From contig JAPWAE010000006.1 of the NCBI GenBank assembly GCA_041432705.1, forward strand, positions 1-64,000: 64,000 nt of DNA. The letters run 5' to 3'. This stretch comes from Pauljensenia sp018375675. Lineage in GTDB: Bacteria; Actinomycetota; Actinomycetes; Actinomycetales; Actinomycetaceae. Within the stretch, counting starts at the first letter, position 1. Each line of letters starts with the position of its first letter. Below the pieces are notes generated by a model. That model was not told the origin of the DNA. It did not search any database and was given only the letters and a program-made list of their open reading frames with translations. A program made the translations under genes and the position numbers. Below are positions 7,539-16,438 of the stretch, in pieces.

Positions 7539-9290
7539 ATGACTCCCCGATACGAAGCACCCTCGCGCGCCATCTCCGGAACCGACGCAGACCTCCTCGA
7601 CCAGCTGCGATACGCGGACGGACGCCCCTACGGCTTCTACAAGAACGCCCTCGGTGCCTGGGATTACGGGGACTTCACCCTCGCGATCGATCACGTGCAG
7701 GCCGATCCCTACGCCCCGCCCTCGTCCCTGCGCGCCTGGTCGACGCCCGAGGCCATGGGACTGCCCGAGGCCGCCCTGGCCTCGTCCGACGCGCGCCTGG
7801 CGGCCGCCGACTTTATCGCCCGCTCCTTCGACGAGGCCATCCGCGCCCGCGACACCCGCGACGTGTCCATCGCCCGCGCCGGCGCCCTCATCCTCCAGCG
7901 CTCCTACGCGACCGTCCTGCCCGACCGCGTCGAGGTGCGCTTCCAGGTCAAGCTCCCCGCGCGCGGACGCACGATCCTCGGCAAGAGCGCCGCCCGCCTC
8001 TTCGACGTGGACGTGCCCAACATCGTCATGGATTGCTTCGACTTCGTCTCCGAGGACCCGGCCACCACCCGCAAGCGCTCCCGTCTCCTCGGCCACGTTG
8101 CCGCCTACGAGGACTACCGCGCCCTCCAGGGGATCCTCGAGGAACGCGGATGGGTATCCTTCGTCGCTGACGAAGCCCTGTTGGCGCGCCGATCAGGCGT
8201 GTCCGAGACGCCCCTGACCGGTGACGGCGTCGTCGCCTTCGGCGCCCCCGAGTCCCTACGCGCCACCGTCACCCTGCCGCATGCCGGCGAGGTGTCCGGC
8301 ATGGCTATCCCCCCGGGCCTGACCCTCATCGTGGGCGGCGGCTACCACGGCAAGTCCACGCTCCTCGAGGCCATCGCACAGGGCGTGTATGCGCACATCC
8401 CCGGCGACGGCCGCGAACTCGTCGTCACCGACCCCACCGCCACGAAGGTGCGCGCCGCCGACGGGCGGGCCGTCACCGGCGTCGACATCTCGCCGTTCAT
8501 CACCCACCTGCCCGGCGGCGCCGACACCACGTCCTTCTCCACCGAGAACGCGTCCGGCTCCACCTCGCAGGCTGCCTCCATCATCGAATCCCTCGAGCTG
8601 GGCGCGCGCACGCTCCTCATCGACGAGGACACCTCCGCGACCAACCTCCTCATCCGCGACACGCGCATGCGCGACCTCGTCGCCGCCGAGAAGGAACCCA
8701 TCACGCCCCTCGTCGACCGCGTTACTTCCCTCACCGAGGCCGGCGTCTCCCTCATCATGGTCGTCGGCGGCTCCGGCGCGTTCCTCGACGCCGCCGACCG
8801 GGTCCTCATGATGGACAACTACCGCTGCCTCGACGTCACCTCCCGCGCACGCGAGGTCGTGGCCGACCTGCCGCGCCCCCGCACCGACGCCCCCACCAGC
8901 TGGGAGGCGGCGCCCCGCGTGCCCGCTGCAAAGGCCCGCGTGGACCGCCCGCGCACCAAGGCCTCGGGCACGTCTGTGCTGACGATCGACCGTTCGACCG
9001 TCGACATTTCTGACGTCGCCGCAGTCGTCGACCCCGGGCAGGCCGAGGCCATCGCCTGGTGCGTGCGCGGCGTCCTCGAGGAGATGGCCGGCAAGCAGTC
9101 GATGCCCGACCTCATGGCCAAGCTCGGACGGCGGTTGGCTTCCGAGGGCCTGGACGCCGTCTGCAAGTTTGGCGCCCGCTCCTACCCGGCGTTCCTGGCG
9201 CGCCCGCGCCTCATCGACGTGGGTGCCGCCATCAACCGCTACCGTGGCCTGTCCTTGCGCGAGCCGCGCGGCGAGGTCTCCGAGTCGTAG
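7539..9290 (+). CDS. Predicted ATPase of the ABC class
   Basis: This 583-residue cytoplasmic protein matches the layout of the uncharacterised ABC_ATPase family (PF09818, COG3044). The N-terminal domain of about 250 residues is followed by a Walker A loop G-G-G-Y-H-G-K-S-T near residue 269, an ABC-like S-G-S-T-S-Q-A stretch near residue 342, and a Walker B region L-L-I-D-E-D-T-S near residue 363. No membrane segment is present, so it is not a transporter subunit. It stands alone, with paralog 4 upstream and a repeat island downstream. The biochemical role of the family is unknown to me. Confidence 0.85.
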   Translation: MTPRYEAPSRAISGTDADLLDQLRYADGRPYGFYKNALGAWDYGDFTLAIDHVQADPYAPPSSLRAWSTPEAMGLPEAALASSDARLAAADFIARSFDEAIRARDTRDVSIARAGALILQRSYATVLPDRVEVRFQVKLPARGRTILGKSAARLFDVDVPNIVMDCFDFVSEDPATTRKRSRLLGHVAAYEDYRALQGILEERGWVSFVADEALLARRSGVSETPLTGDGVVAFGAPESLRATVTLPHAGEVSGMAIPPGLTLIVGGGYHGKSTLLEAIAQGVYAHIPGDGRELVVTDPTATKVRAADGRAVTGVDISPFITHLPGGADTTSFSTENASGSTSQAASIIESLELGARTLLIDEDTSATNLLIRDTRMRDLVAAEKEPITPLVDRVTSLTEAGVSLIMVVGGSGAFLDAADRVLMMDNYRCLDVTSRAREVVADLPRPRTDAPTSWEAAPRVPAAKARVDRPRTKASGTSVLTIDRSTVDISDVAAVVDPGQAEAIAWCVRGVLEEMAGKQSMPDLMAKLGRRLASEGLDAVCKFGARSYPAFLARPRLIDVGAAINRYRGLSLREPRGEVSES

Positions 9291-9299
9291 CCGTTGTCG

Positions 9300-9665
9300 G
9301 GTGCCTGCTGGGCCGGGTTGCTTGTGGCCCCACGGGTGTTCCGGGCGCCGGAGGCCCCGGCCGCTGTGTGTGCCGGTGGGCGGCGGCCCGCCCGCGAGCC
9401 GTCCGCGCTGCGAGCCTTCGGCTCGGCGCGTCGCCTCGAAGCCCGGCCAGGCCCCGCCGCCGCCCACCGGCACCGCGGCAGATCCCTCCGGCGCCCTCCA
9501 CACCGGCGCCGCCTGGTGCGCTGACGTGTGGCTTGGCGCGTCGGCTCGAAGCCCGGCCAGGCCCCGCCACCGCCCACCGGCACCGCGGCAGATCCCTCCG
9601 ACGCCCTCCACACCTGTGGGGCCGGGTCACTGTTCGGCAGCTCTACGCGTCGTCTCGAAGCCCAG
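9300..9665. repeat. E-type GC-rich intergenic repeat, tandem ~110-bp units
   Basis: This long GC-rich stretch recurs, in mosaic form, at 15060-15400, 18230-18500, 42900-43480 and (reversed) 55090-55370. It starts with GGCCCCACGGGTGTTCC near the preceding gene end. It contains units with CTCGAAGCCCGGCCAGGCCC that repeat every ~110 bp here (ends near 9440, 9550 and 9659). No gene is credible in it. Confidence 0.75.
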
Positions 9666-9701
9666 CCAGGCCCCGCGCCTTGACGTGTTCCCTATCCTCA
9701 G

Positions 9702-9810
9702 TTTCGCATGCAATTCCCCCGCAACTCTTTCAAACCGTGAATTTACAACGTTGGAATTGCAACGTTTTCAGACATTATTGAAACTTTACCCAATCGAATT
9801 GCATGCGAAA
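9702..9810. repeat. P1 palindromic element, copy 1
   Basis: The arms TTTCGCATGCAATT and AATTGCATGCGAAA bound a 109-bp element. An inner dyad AACGTTGGAATTGCAACGTT sits near the middle. It is the outer left flank of the DUF559-type gene at 10177-11184. Confidence 0.9.
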
Positions 9811-9913
9811 TTTCTGGTAGGTGTCTGCGCCTTCACTCATGGGTACTGCAGCCAGGCACCGCAGCCAGGCCCGCCGGTGCCTTCCAACCCCTCCAATCGA
9901 TCGGCGCTGGGCA

Positions 9914-10000
9914 GGGAATCGCCCAAAACGCAGACCACTTCGGTGAAAATGGGTGAATTTGGGGTGTTTTGGGCGAGGTGGTCTGTGTTTTGGGCGCATG
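9914..10000. repeat. Q palindromic element, copy 1
   Basis: The arms GCCCAAAACGCAGACCAC (9921) and GTGGTCTGTGTTTTGGGC (9978-9995) form an inverted repeat. The whole ~87-bp block is repeated almost exactly, in the same direction, at 11217-11303 on the other side of the DUF559-type gene. The interval 10001-10176 shows nothing recognisable. Confidence 0.9.
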
Positions 10001-10176
10001 GCGGTTATGAGTAGGGCGAGGGGGCAGTGCGGGGCAATGCGGAGTCCTTCAAATGGGCACGGCAGCCCTCGTATGCAGGGGCAGGTTGGATCCCATCATG
10101 GTGGTGTGCGCGATCCTCGCTGTGGGCTGATTGTTATCATCAGAGCCTGTTTGAGGCTCAACCCTGCGTGACCGCA

Positions 10177-11184
10177 CTAGCTGCGGTCATACAACGCCCG
10201 GATCTGTGCGATGACTTCCGCAGGGTGGGCGAGTGCGTCCCACCGGAAGCGGCGGATCCGCCAACCCTGAGCCTCGAGTAAGCGTTGGCGGCGCTCCTCG
10301 GCCTCGATGGAGCGGTGGACGGAGTCAACATCGGAACCGTACTTGCCGCGGCCATCAAACTCGATTCCGATCCGGTGCTCCGGAATGGCGATGTCGATGA
10401 AGTACCACTTATTCGCTGCTGAGACCGGGTACTGAGTTTCCAACCCTTGCAGGCCACCTTTTGTCAGTAGGTAGAGCAGTCGCGATTCTCCTGCGCTGTC
10501 GCACCCTGCATCCACGTGTCTTATGACCCAACGCGCGGAGATTGCGTGCTTTCTGCCTTGTGAGGATACCCCGAGTAAACGTAGTAGCCGCTTGCGGCTG
10601 TGTTCTTCACGTTGACGGGAATCATCACGGTAGAAGCGCCGGTATCGTGCCAGTTCATGCAAGCCTGCGCACGCGACGACGAACGCCTCCTCTTCGTCAA
10701 GGGACAATGCGCAATCAACGACCGTATCTTCGAGGGTAGTGCTGAGCAAGTCTCCGTCGTGACGAATCATCGAGGGGGACCGTCCACCGTGAGGCCGGTG
10801 GGGGCGCACAGCCATGGCCGGAAAATGTAGTGAACCCGCGTGGATTTCGGGAAGGTTAATCGGACTCGGGTGTTGGTTCGATACCGTCGTGACGTGGAGC
10901 GGATGCGCTTCCAGAAGCGGCAGGCCGAACAGCCATGCCGCCGTCGGTCCTGAAGTGATGAGGTGGGGGTGCTTGTTCTGGATGGCGGTGAGCCGTGCGA
11001 TAGCAACCACCGTGCCGGGGTCAGGGTGTGCAGTAATGGCCGCAGTATCGAGGTAGTAGCCCGGCGCAATCCTTGTCAGCTTGCCAAGCTGTGCATGGTG
11101 AGCGAGTCGTCGGCGCTTGGTATTCGTCGCACCCCTGGTGGTGTGTGCGTGCCCCGCAACGGCGCGGATCGCAGATGCGTCCAT
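10177..11184 (-). CDS. AbiEi-like / DUF559 domain protein (Vsr-fold endonuclease-like)
   Basis: This 335-residue protein has an N-terminal part like the winged-helix of AbiEi-type antitoxins (a KLTRIAPGYYL-type element near residue 40). Its C-terminal DUF559 domain has the nuclease-fold pattern: an acidic E-x-R-L-L segment, I-D-I-A-I, I-G-I-E-F-D-G-R, and a closing W-R-I-R-R-F-R-W. DUF559 is related to very-short-patch-repair endonucleases, so DNA cleavage or binding is plausible (inference). The start at 11184 has AAAGGAG upstream; the longer frame to 11358 runs through the Q repeat and is rejected. The gene stands alone, bracketed by Q and P1 repeats. Confidence 0.85.
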   Translation of the reverse strand: MDASAIRAVAGHAHTTRGATNTKRRRLAHHAQLGKLTRIAPGYYLDTAAITAHPDPGTVVAIARLTAIQNKHPHLITSGPTAAWLFGLPLLEAHPLHVTTVSNQHPSPINLPEIHAGSLHFPAMAVRPHRPHGGRSPSMIRHDGDLLSTTLEDTVVDCALSLDEEEAFVVACAGLHELARYRRFYRDDSRQREEHSRKRLLRLLGVSSQGRKHAISARWVIRHVDAGCDSAGESRLLYLLTKGGLQGLETQYPVSAANKWYFIDIAIPEHRIGIEFDGRGKYGSDVDSVHRSIEAEERRQRLLEAQGWRIRRFRWDALAHPAEVIAQIRALYDRS

Positions 11185-11216
11185 CGTGGTCTCCTTTGAC
11201 TTACTCCGATTGTAGG

Positions 11217-11303
11217 GGAATCGCCCAAAACGCAGACCACTTCGGTGAAAATGGGTGAATTTGGGGTGTTTTGGGCGAGGTGGTCTGCGTTTTGGGCGCA
11301 TGA
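11217..11303. repeat. Q palindromic element, copy 2
   Basis: This is a near-identical direct copy of 9914-10000. The arms are GCCCAAAACGCAGACCAC (11223) and GTGGTCTGCGTTTTGGGC (ending 11297). It begins about 30 bp upstream of the DUF559-type start codon and so overlaps the likely promoter. Confidence 0.9.
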
Positions 11304-11410
11304 GTGGTGTGGGAACGAGGTCGAAGCGCCCGTTGGGCCGGACCGCCCGCGGCCCCACGGGGGTTCCGGGCGCTGACGGGCCGGGGCTGCAGCCTGTTGT
11401 GCGCCGAGCA

Positions 11411-11525
11411 ATTTCGCACGTAATTCTCCCGTGGCTCTTTCAGGATTTGAATTGGCGTCGTTGGAATTGCAACGATTCTGGCTGTTATTGAAATTTCATG
11501 TAATCGAATTACGTGCGAATTTTGG
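11411..11525. repeat. P1 palindromic element, copy 2 (covarying arms)
   Basis: The arms are ATTTCGCACGTAATT and AATTACGTGCGAA. Compared with the usual GCATGC core, both arms carry matched changes that keep the inverted repeat. The interior shares CGTTGGAATTGCAACG with copy 1 in the same orientation. It is the outer right flank of the DUF559-type gene. The interval 11526-11642 shows no further recognised feature. Confidence 0.85.
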
Positions 11526-11642
11526 AGACGGGCCCCGAGACGCAGCGCGGGGCAATCCCCGAAGTCACCCCGGGTGGTCTCGGGGATGAATCAGGGGAAA
11601 CCTCCGTAGCGGTGACGCGCACCGCAGGCGCACCATGGATGC

Positions 11643-12410
11643 ATGAACACGAACACAACAATCGCGCAGGCCCCCGTGGCCGACCAAGAGGCCCAGGCCT
11701 CGTCCATCGTCCGACTCCAGGGCGTCTCCAAGATCTACGGAAGCGGCGACGCGCAGGTGCGCGCCCTCGACGACGTGAGCGTCGGCTTCGGCGCCGGCGA
11801 ATTCACCGCCATCATGGGCCCCTCCGGCTCCGGCAAGTCCACGATGATGCACATCCTCGCCGGCCTCGACGCCCCCACCTCCGGGCACGTCTTCGTCGAA
11901 GACACCGACATCACCACCCTCAAAGACACCGCGCTGACCAAGCTGCGCCGCGACCGCATCGGCTTCGTGTTCCAGTCCTTCAACCTGGTGCCCACCCTGG
12001 ACGCCCGCGCCAACATCCTCCTGCCGATGCGCCTGGCCGGGGCCACCCCCGAAAAGGGATGGTTCGACCTCATCGTCACCTCCCTGGGCATCGCGGATCG
12101 ACTGAGTCACCGCCCCTCCGAGATGTCCGGCGGCCAGCAGCAGCGCGTCGCCGTCGCCCGCGCCCTCATGAGCCGCCCCGCCGTCATCGTCGCAGACGAA
12201 CCCACCGGTAACCTTGACTCGCACTCGACCACCGAGGTCATGGACCTGCTGCGCCGCGCCGTCGACGAACTCGGCCAGAGCGTCATCATGGTCACCCACG
12301 ACACCTCCACCGCCGCCTACGCGGACCGCGTCCTCGTGTGCCGCGACGGACGCATCGTTTCCGACCTGCGCGACGTCACCGCCGACTCCCTCACCGCGGC
12401 GCTGCGCTGA
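11643..12410 (+). CDS. ABC transporter ATP-binding protein, MacB/LolD type
   Basis: This 255-residue nucleotide-binding subunit carries Walker A G-P-S-G-S-G-K-S-T near residue 58, a Q-loop F-V-F-Q-S-F-N, the signature M-S-G-G-Q-Q-Q-R-V near residue 160, Walker B V-I-V-A-D-E-P-T-G-N-L-D and the switch V-T-H-D. The SGGQQQRVAVARAL/DEPTGNLD combination is typical of ATPases paired with FtsX-like permeases. Its permease starts 29 bp downstream. Substrate not evident; such pairs export peptides, lipids or drugs, or transmit mechanical force. Confidence 0.93.
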   Translation: MNTNTTIAQAPVADQEAQASSIVRLQGVSKIYGSGDAQVRALDDVSVGFGAGEFTAIMGPSGSGKSTMMHILAGLDAPTSGHVFVEDTDITTLKDTALTKLRRDRIGFVFQSFNLVPTLDARANILLPMRLAGATPEKGWFDLIVTSLGIADRLSHRPSEMSGGQQQRVAVARALMSRPAVIVADEPTGNLDSHSTTEVMDLLRRAVDELGQSVIMVTHDTSTAAYADRVLVCRDGRIVSDLRDVTADSLTAALR

Positions 12411-12439
12411 ACGCACGCCCACTCCCCAAGGCTCACCTC

Positions 12440-14974
12440 ATGTCTGCAACAAACTCCCTCCTAAGCGCCAACCTGCGCTCCCACGGCCGCCGCTACATCT
12501 CCACCGGCCTGGCCGTCGCCATCTCCACGGCCTTTATCGTCATCACCCTCATCGTCATGACGGCGATGACCTCGGGCCTGACCTCCAGCGTCTACCAGCA
12601 GTACCGCGGCGGCACGATCGTCGTCTCCCAAGACAAGGACGCGCCCGAGGGCGCCATCGAAAGCGCCGAAAAAGCCCTGGCAGCAACCAGCGGCGTCACC
12701 GCCATCAAGCACATGGCCCAGTGGCCCGCCGACGCCCAAACCGACGCGACGCGCGCCGGCCTCTACGTGTCTCCGCTGGCCCCCAAGCCCTTCGCCGACC
12801 TCGACCTGAGCGCCGGAACCGCCCCGACTGCCGACGACCAGATCACGATCCCCGAGCACACGGCCTTGACCCTCTCTCTGAAGGTCGGCGACACCGTCCG
12901 CGTGCGCGCCGGATTCACCGAGGGCGACTACCGCACCCTCACCATCGTTGGAACCACCCGCTCGAACACGATCAGTATGGGCATCCCCGCCTCTTACGTG
13001 ACCGACGGCGGCTTCTCCTCGATCTTCGGAACGACCGCCTCCGGGCAGTTCATCGTCGCGACTTCCGGAGCCGATGCGGACAGCAACGCAAACCCTCCCA
13101 GCGCCACCCAGGACGAGTGGGTGGCAACGGCAAACTCCGCGCTCAGCGGCATCTCGGGCGTGACCGTGACCAGCGCGCACCAGGCAATCCAGGACGACCT
13201 CAACCAGGCGCGCCTGGGAGCATCCGTGACGATGGGAATCATGCTGATCTTCCCGGCGATCGCGGCGCTCGTGGCCTCTATCGTCGTCTCCTCGACATTC
13301 CGAGTGGTGCTCACCCAGCGCACCCGCGAACTGGCGCTGCTGCGCACGCTGGGAGCGACCAGGCGACAGGTTCGCTCGCTCGTGACTCGCGAGGCCCTCG
13401 CGATCGGAGCGATCTCGTCCGCGATTGGCGTCGTGCTCGGCTGGCTGATTGGCGCGCTCGCGGAGGCGGGCACCGGCCTGGCCTCTAGCGTCGTCGCGGC
13501 GCTGGCGGGGGCCTCCGTCTGGCAGCTCGCGCTCACGTGGCTTGGCGCCACCCTGTTCACGACCCTGGTTGGCGTCTTCCCGGCCCGCGCCGCCTCCCGC
13601 GTCGCACCCGTCGCCGCCCTCGCCCCCGTGAACGAGGCCGGGGCCGCCGCCCGCAAGAAGCACACCGTCCGCTTTATCATCGGTGCGCTCATCGCGGTAG
13701 CCGGGTGTGCTTCGGTGGCCCTCGCATGGCGCTCGGATAGTGGCGGCACGAAGTTCCTCGGGGCTTTCGGTGGGTCGCTCCTGGCGCTCCTCGGTACTCT
13801 GCTCGTCGCCTCCGTGCTGCTGCCGGCCCTCACTCGCGCGTTCGGCTCGGTCTTCCCGGGCACGCTGTCCGCCATGGCCCGCGAGAACACGATGCGCAAC
13901 CCCGGACGCACCTCCGCGACCGGCACCGCGATCATCATCGGCGTGACCCTCGTCGTCACCATTATCGTCGGCGCCGCTTCCGTGCGCACCACGCTGACTA
14001 ACGCCGTGAACGACGCTCGCCCCTTCGACCTCATGGCCACCTCAACGAGCGGAGCGCTCACCGACGACCAGCAGGCCGCCATCGCGGCCACCGACGGCGT
14101 CGCCGCCACCGTCGCCCAGTACGCCGCCCCCGGCACCCTGACGACCACCTCGGGCGCGCCCGCCTACACTCCCGGAGAGGGAACCGGGGCGGAAGACGAG
14201 GCCCAGGCCTCGTCGGTCATGATCACCGGAGAACCCGACTACACGGGCGTCACCCACTCGACCGTCACCCAGCTGGGCGATAACCAGGTGCGCGTCGGCG
14301 ACGAGGCCCTGGCCGGGCAGACGCTGCGCCTGTGCGCCGACACGTGCGTGGACCTGAGCGCCACCTACGACAAGAACGGCAGCGTTGGGCAGGCCCAGGT
14401 CTCCGAGAAGACCCTGCGATCCATCGCGAGCTCTCTTGAGCGTCAGGCGATCATCATCAAGATGGCCGACGGGGCCGACGTCGAGACCGTCCAGGCTGCG
14501 CTGCTCAAGGACTCGCACCTGAGTGTCAACGGCTCGGCGCTGGAGCGCCAGACGTACACGAAGATCATCGACCGGCTGATGCTCGTCCTCGTCGGACTGC
14601 TCGGCGTGTCCGTCCTGGTGTCTCTGGTGGGCGTGGCCAACACGCTGTCCCTGTCGGTCGCCGAACGCACCCGCGAGAACGGCCTGCTGCGGGCCCTCGG
14701 CCTGACGCGACGCCAGATGAAGAGCCTCCTCGCCCTCGAGGCGCTGTTCCTGTCGATGACCGGTGCGCTGATCGGCGTCGGCATGGGCGTCGCCTTCGGG
14801 TGGGTCGGCGTCATGAGCCTGCCGATTGATGGGGCCACTCCCGTGCTGAGCGTGCCGTGGCTGCAGCTAGTTGGCGTGTGCGTCGTGGCCATCGTGTCCG
14901 CGCTGATCGCCTCGTGGTTGCCTGGCCGCCGGGCCGCCAAGGTCAGCCCCTCGGAGGCGCTGGCGACGGAGTGA
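12440..14974 (+). CDS. FtsX/MacB-type ABC permease, two FtsX domains
   Basis: This 844-residue membrane protein has an N-terminal anchor near residue 25 and an extracellular domain of about 220 residues. A first FtsX-type three-helix block contains the pattern R-T-R-E-L-A-L-L-R-T-L-G-A. After a second anchor and extracellular domain, a final FtsX block contains E-R-T-R-E-N-G-L-L-R-A-L-G-L. The start ATG at 12440 gives a normal short cytoplasmic N-terminus; the frame is open further upstream inside the ATPase gene. A linker near residue 400 reads N-E-A-G-A-A and contains a copy of the dispersed GACGAGGCCGGGGC-like motif. Confidence 0.92.
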   Translation: MSATNSLLSANLRSHGRRYISTGLAVAISTAFIVITLIVMTAMTSGLTSSVYQQYRGGTIVVSQDKDAPEGAIESAEKALAATSGVTAIKHMAQWPADAQTDATRAGLYVSPLAPKPFADLDLSAGTAPTADDQITIPEHTALTLSLKVGDTVRVRAGFTEGDYRTLTIVGTTRSNTISMGIPASYVTDGGFSSIFGTTASGQFIVATSGADADSNANPPSATQDEWVATANSALSGISGVTVTSAHQAIQDDLNQARLGASVTMGIMLIFPAIAALVASIVVSSTFRVVLTQRTRELALLRTLGATRRQVRSLVTREALAIGAISSAIGVVLGWLIGALAEAGTGLASSVVAALAGASVWQLALTWLGATLFTTLVGVFPARAASRVAPVAALAPVNEAGAAARKKHTVRFIIGALIAVAGCASVALAWRSDSGGTKFLGAFGGSLLALLGTLLVASVLLPALTRAFGSVFPGTLSAMARENTMRNPGRTSATGTAIIIGVTLVVTIIVGAASVRTTLTNAVNDARPFDLMATSTSGALTDDQQAAIAATDGVAATVAQYAAPGTLTTTSGAPAYTPGEGTGAEDEAQASSVMITGEPDYTGVTHSTVTQLGDNQVRVGDEALAGQTLRLCADTCVDLSATYDKNGSVGQAQVSEKTLRSIASSLERQAIIIKMADGADVETVQAALLKDSHLSVNGSALERQTYTKIIDRLMLVLVGLLGVSVLVSLVGVANTLSLSVAERTRENGLLRALGLTRRQMKSLLALEALFLSMTGALIGVGMGVAFGWVGVMSLPIDGATPVLSVPWLQLVGVCVVAIVSALIASWLPGRRAAKVSPSEALATE

Positions 14975-14998
14975 TTGCTGGTTGAATCACTGGTGTTG

Positions 14999-15030
14999 AC
15001 GGGTGGGGTGCCGGAAGGTGCCCCACCCGT
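14999..15030 (+). terminator. Hairpin after the FtsX-type permease
   Basis: ACGGGTGGGG and CCCCACCCGT form the stem (14999-15030), followed by TGTTAT. It probably ends the exporter transcript. Confidence 0.7.
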
Positions 15031-15059
15031 TGTTATCGGTCCCCGCTTGCCCGACCGTT

Positions 15060-15400
15060 GGCATGTGGGGCCGTGCTGCTTGTGGCCCCACGGGTGTTTC
15101 GAGCGCCGGAGGGCCCGGCCGCTGTGTGTGCCGGTGGGCGGCGGCCCGCCCGCGAGCCGTCCGCGCAGCGAGCTCCGCTCGGCGCGTCGCCTCGAAGTCC
15201 GGCCAGGCCCCGCCACCGCCCACGGGCACCGCAGCCAGGCCCTGCGGCCCCTCCGGCGGCCTCCACACCAGTGGGGCCTGATCGCTGATCGGCGCGTCGC
15301 CTCGAAGCCCGGCCAGGCCCCGCCACCGCCCACGGGCACCGCAGCCAGGCCCTCCTACCCCTCCGGCGCCCTCCACACCAGTGGTGCCTGGTCGTTGATG
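15060..15400. repeat. E-type GC-rich intergenic repeat, locus 2
   Basis: This is the same family as 9300-9665, with two tandem units whose CTCGAA landmarks are 110 bp apart (15191 and 15301). It lies directly after a gene end. The stretch 15401-15500 is unremarkable. Confidence 0.75.
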
Positions 15401-15502
15401 TTGCTCGGTGCGTTGGGTTGTTGTTTGGCTAGGTCCTGCTGCTTGCTGTGGGCGTCATGGGGGTCTCGCGTGTTGAGTTTTTGGGGTGCTTTGGTGCGTG
15501 TT

Positions 15503-15683
15503 GTTACAAACGTCGTCAATTCAAGGTGTTTTTCGTGTGGATTTCTGCCCCGTTGTTACGAACGTCGTCAATCCGAGGGCTTTTTCGCTGATAATGGCGG
15601 TTTTTGGGCTTAGATTGACGACGTTTGTAACAGGGGTCCTCGCGAGGCGATGTGAATCGCGTTGGTTTGACGACGTTTGTAAC
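15503..15683. repeat. Module C mirror array
   Basis: Half-sites GTTACAAACGTCGTCAA start at 15503 and 15555. Reverse complements start at 15615 and 15667. The steps are 52, 60 and 52 bp, and both pairs share the same centre (15593). The design matches modules A and B but with an unrelated sequence and a 52-bp period. Confidence 0.9.
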
Positions 15684-15771
15684 GGATATTGCCCACGGGC
15701 GCCGCGGACTGGCCCAGCCACCGCCCGCGGGCGCTGTGGTCAGGCCCTGTCGGCCAGGCCGCCCGATTGTC

Positions 15772-15934
15772 TGAAACCGTCATCGCCTTTGCTCGCTCGT
15801 GCCTGTGGTGGGTTGAAACCGCCATCGCCTTTGCGGGTGTGAAATGGGCTTTTTTGGTGCAGTTTTCGGGTGCAGAGGTGATGTCGGTTTCAAGGGGCCC
15901 TTGTTGGGGGCGAGCAGTGGTGTTGGTGGTTTCA
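15772..15934. repeat. Module A phased mirror array, locus 2
   Basis: Forward half-sites start at 15772 and 15814; reverse half-sites start at 15872 and 15914. The steps are 42, 58 and 42 bp, with both pairs centred on 15853. It is preceded by a short E-type remnant (about 15690-15770). Confidence 0.9.
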
Positions 15935-15960
15935 ACGTCGCCATGTTGTTGCGCCTTGTG

Positions 15961-16161
15961 CGCGAAAAAGTTCGCCCTGCGTGGCCTGATGTGTGCGTGA
16001 GCGCGAAAAAGTTCGCCCTGCACGCTCAAAACACCCCAAAATCGGCGCTTTTACGCTTGCTGGGCGAACTTTTTCGCGGAAATGCGGTTGGAGGGGCGGT
16101 GTTGGCGAACTTTTTCGCGGAAGAGCCGCTGGAGGGGCCGTGCTGGGCGAGGTTTTTCGCG
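15961..16161. repeat. Module B phased mirror array, locus 2
   Basis: Forward half-sites start at 15961 and 16002; reverse half-sites start at 16062, 16103 and 16145. The steps are 41, 60, 41 and 42 bp. The two pairs share centre 16040. It begins 26 bp after module A. Nothing else was recognised in 16162-16438. Confidence 0.9.
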
Positions 16162-16438
16162 CCAATCGGCCCTGTGCCCAGGTCTTGTAGGCGACGTGGC
16201 GCACTTCAGGCTGGCTGCGGTGGGGAATTTTGCAGCATTAGAAGCTGGTTGGCGGCGTGTCGCCGGTGTGTCGTACCTCTAGTGACGCCATTTCCCCCGT
16301 TTGGTGACGGCCCGGCCGAGCCGCCACCAGGCGGGTTAACGTGCGCAGGCACCTGAGTGTGCAGGCGCCGTGGCTAGGCACTGCCGCCAGACCATAACGC
16401 CAGGCCACTCAAGCCCCGCAGCGAGGCCCCGCTGCACC

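Noticed and set aside
9059..9781. Frames within E-type repeats (also near 15060, 18230, 43170 and 55270)
   Set aside because: The same peptides recur at each E locus because the DNA repeats; there is no ribosome site and composition is biased to Pro/Arg/Ala/Gly.
10177..11358. Longer N-terminus for the first DUF559-type gene
   Set aside because: The extra 58 residues translate the Q repeat and its flank; the ATG at 11184 has a proper AAAGGAG site.
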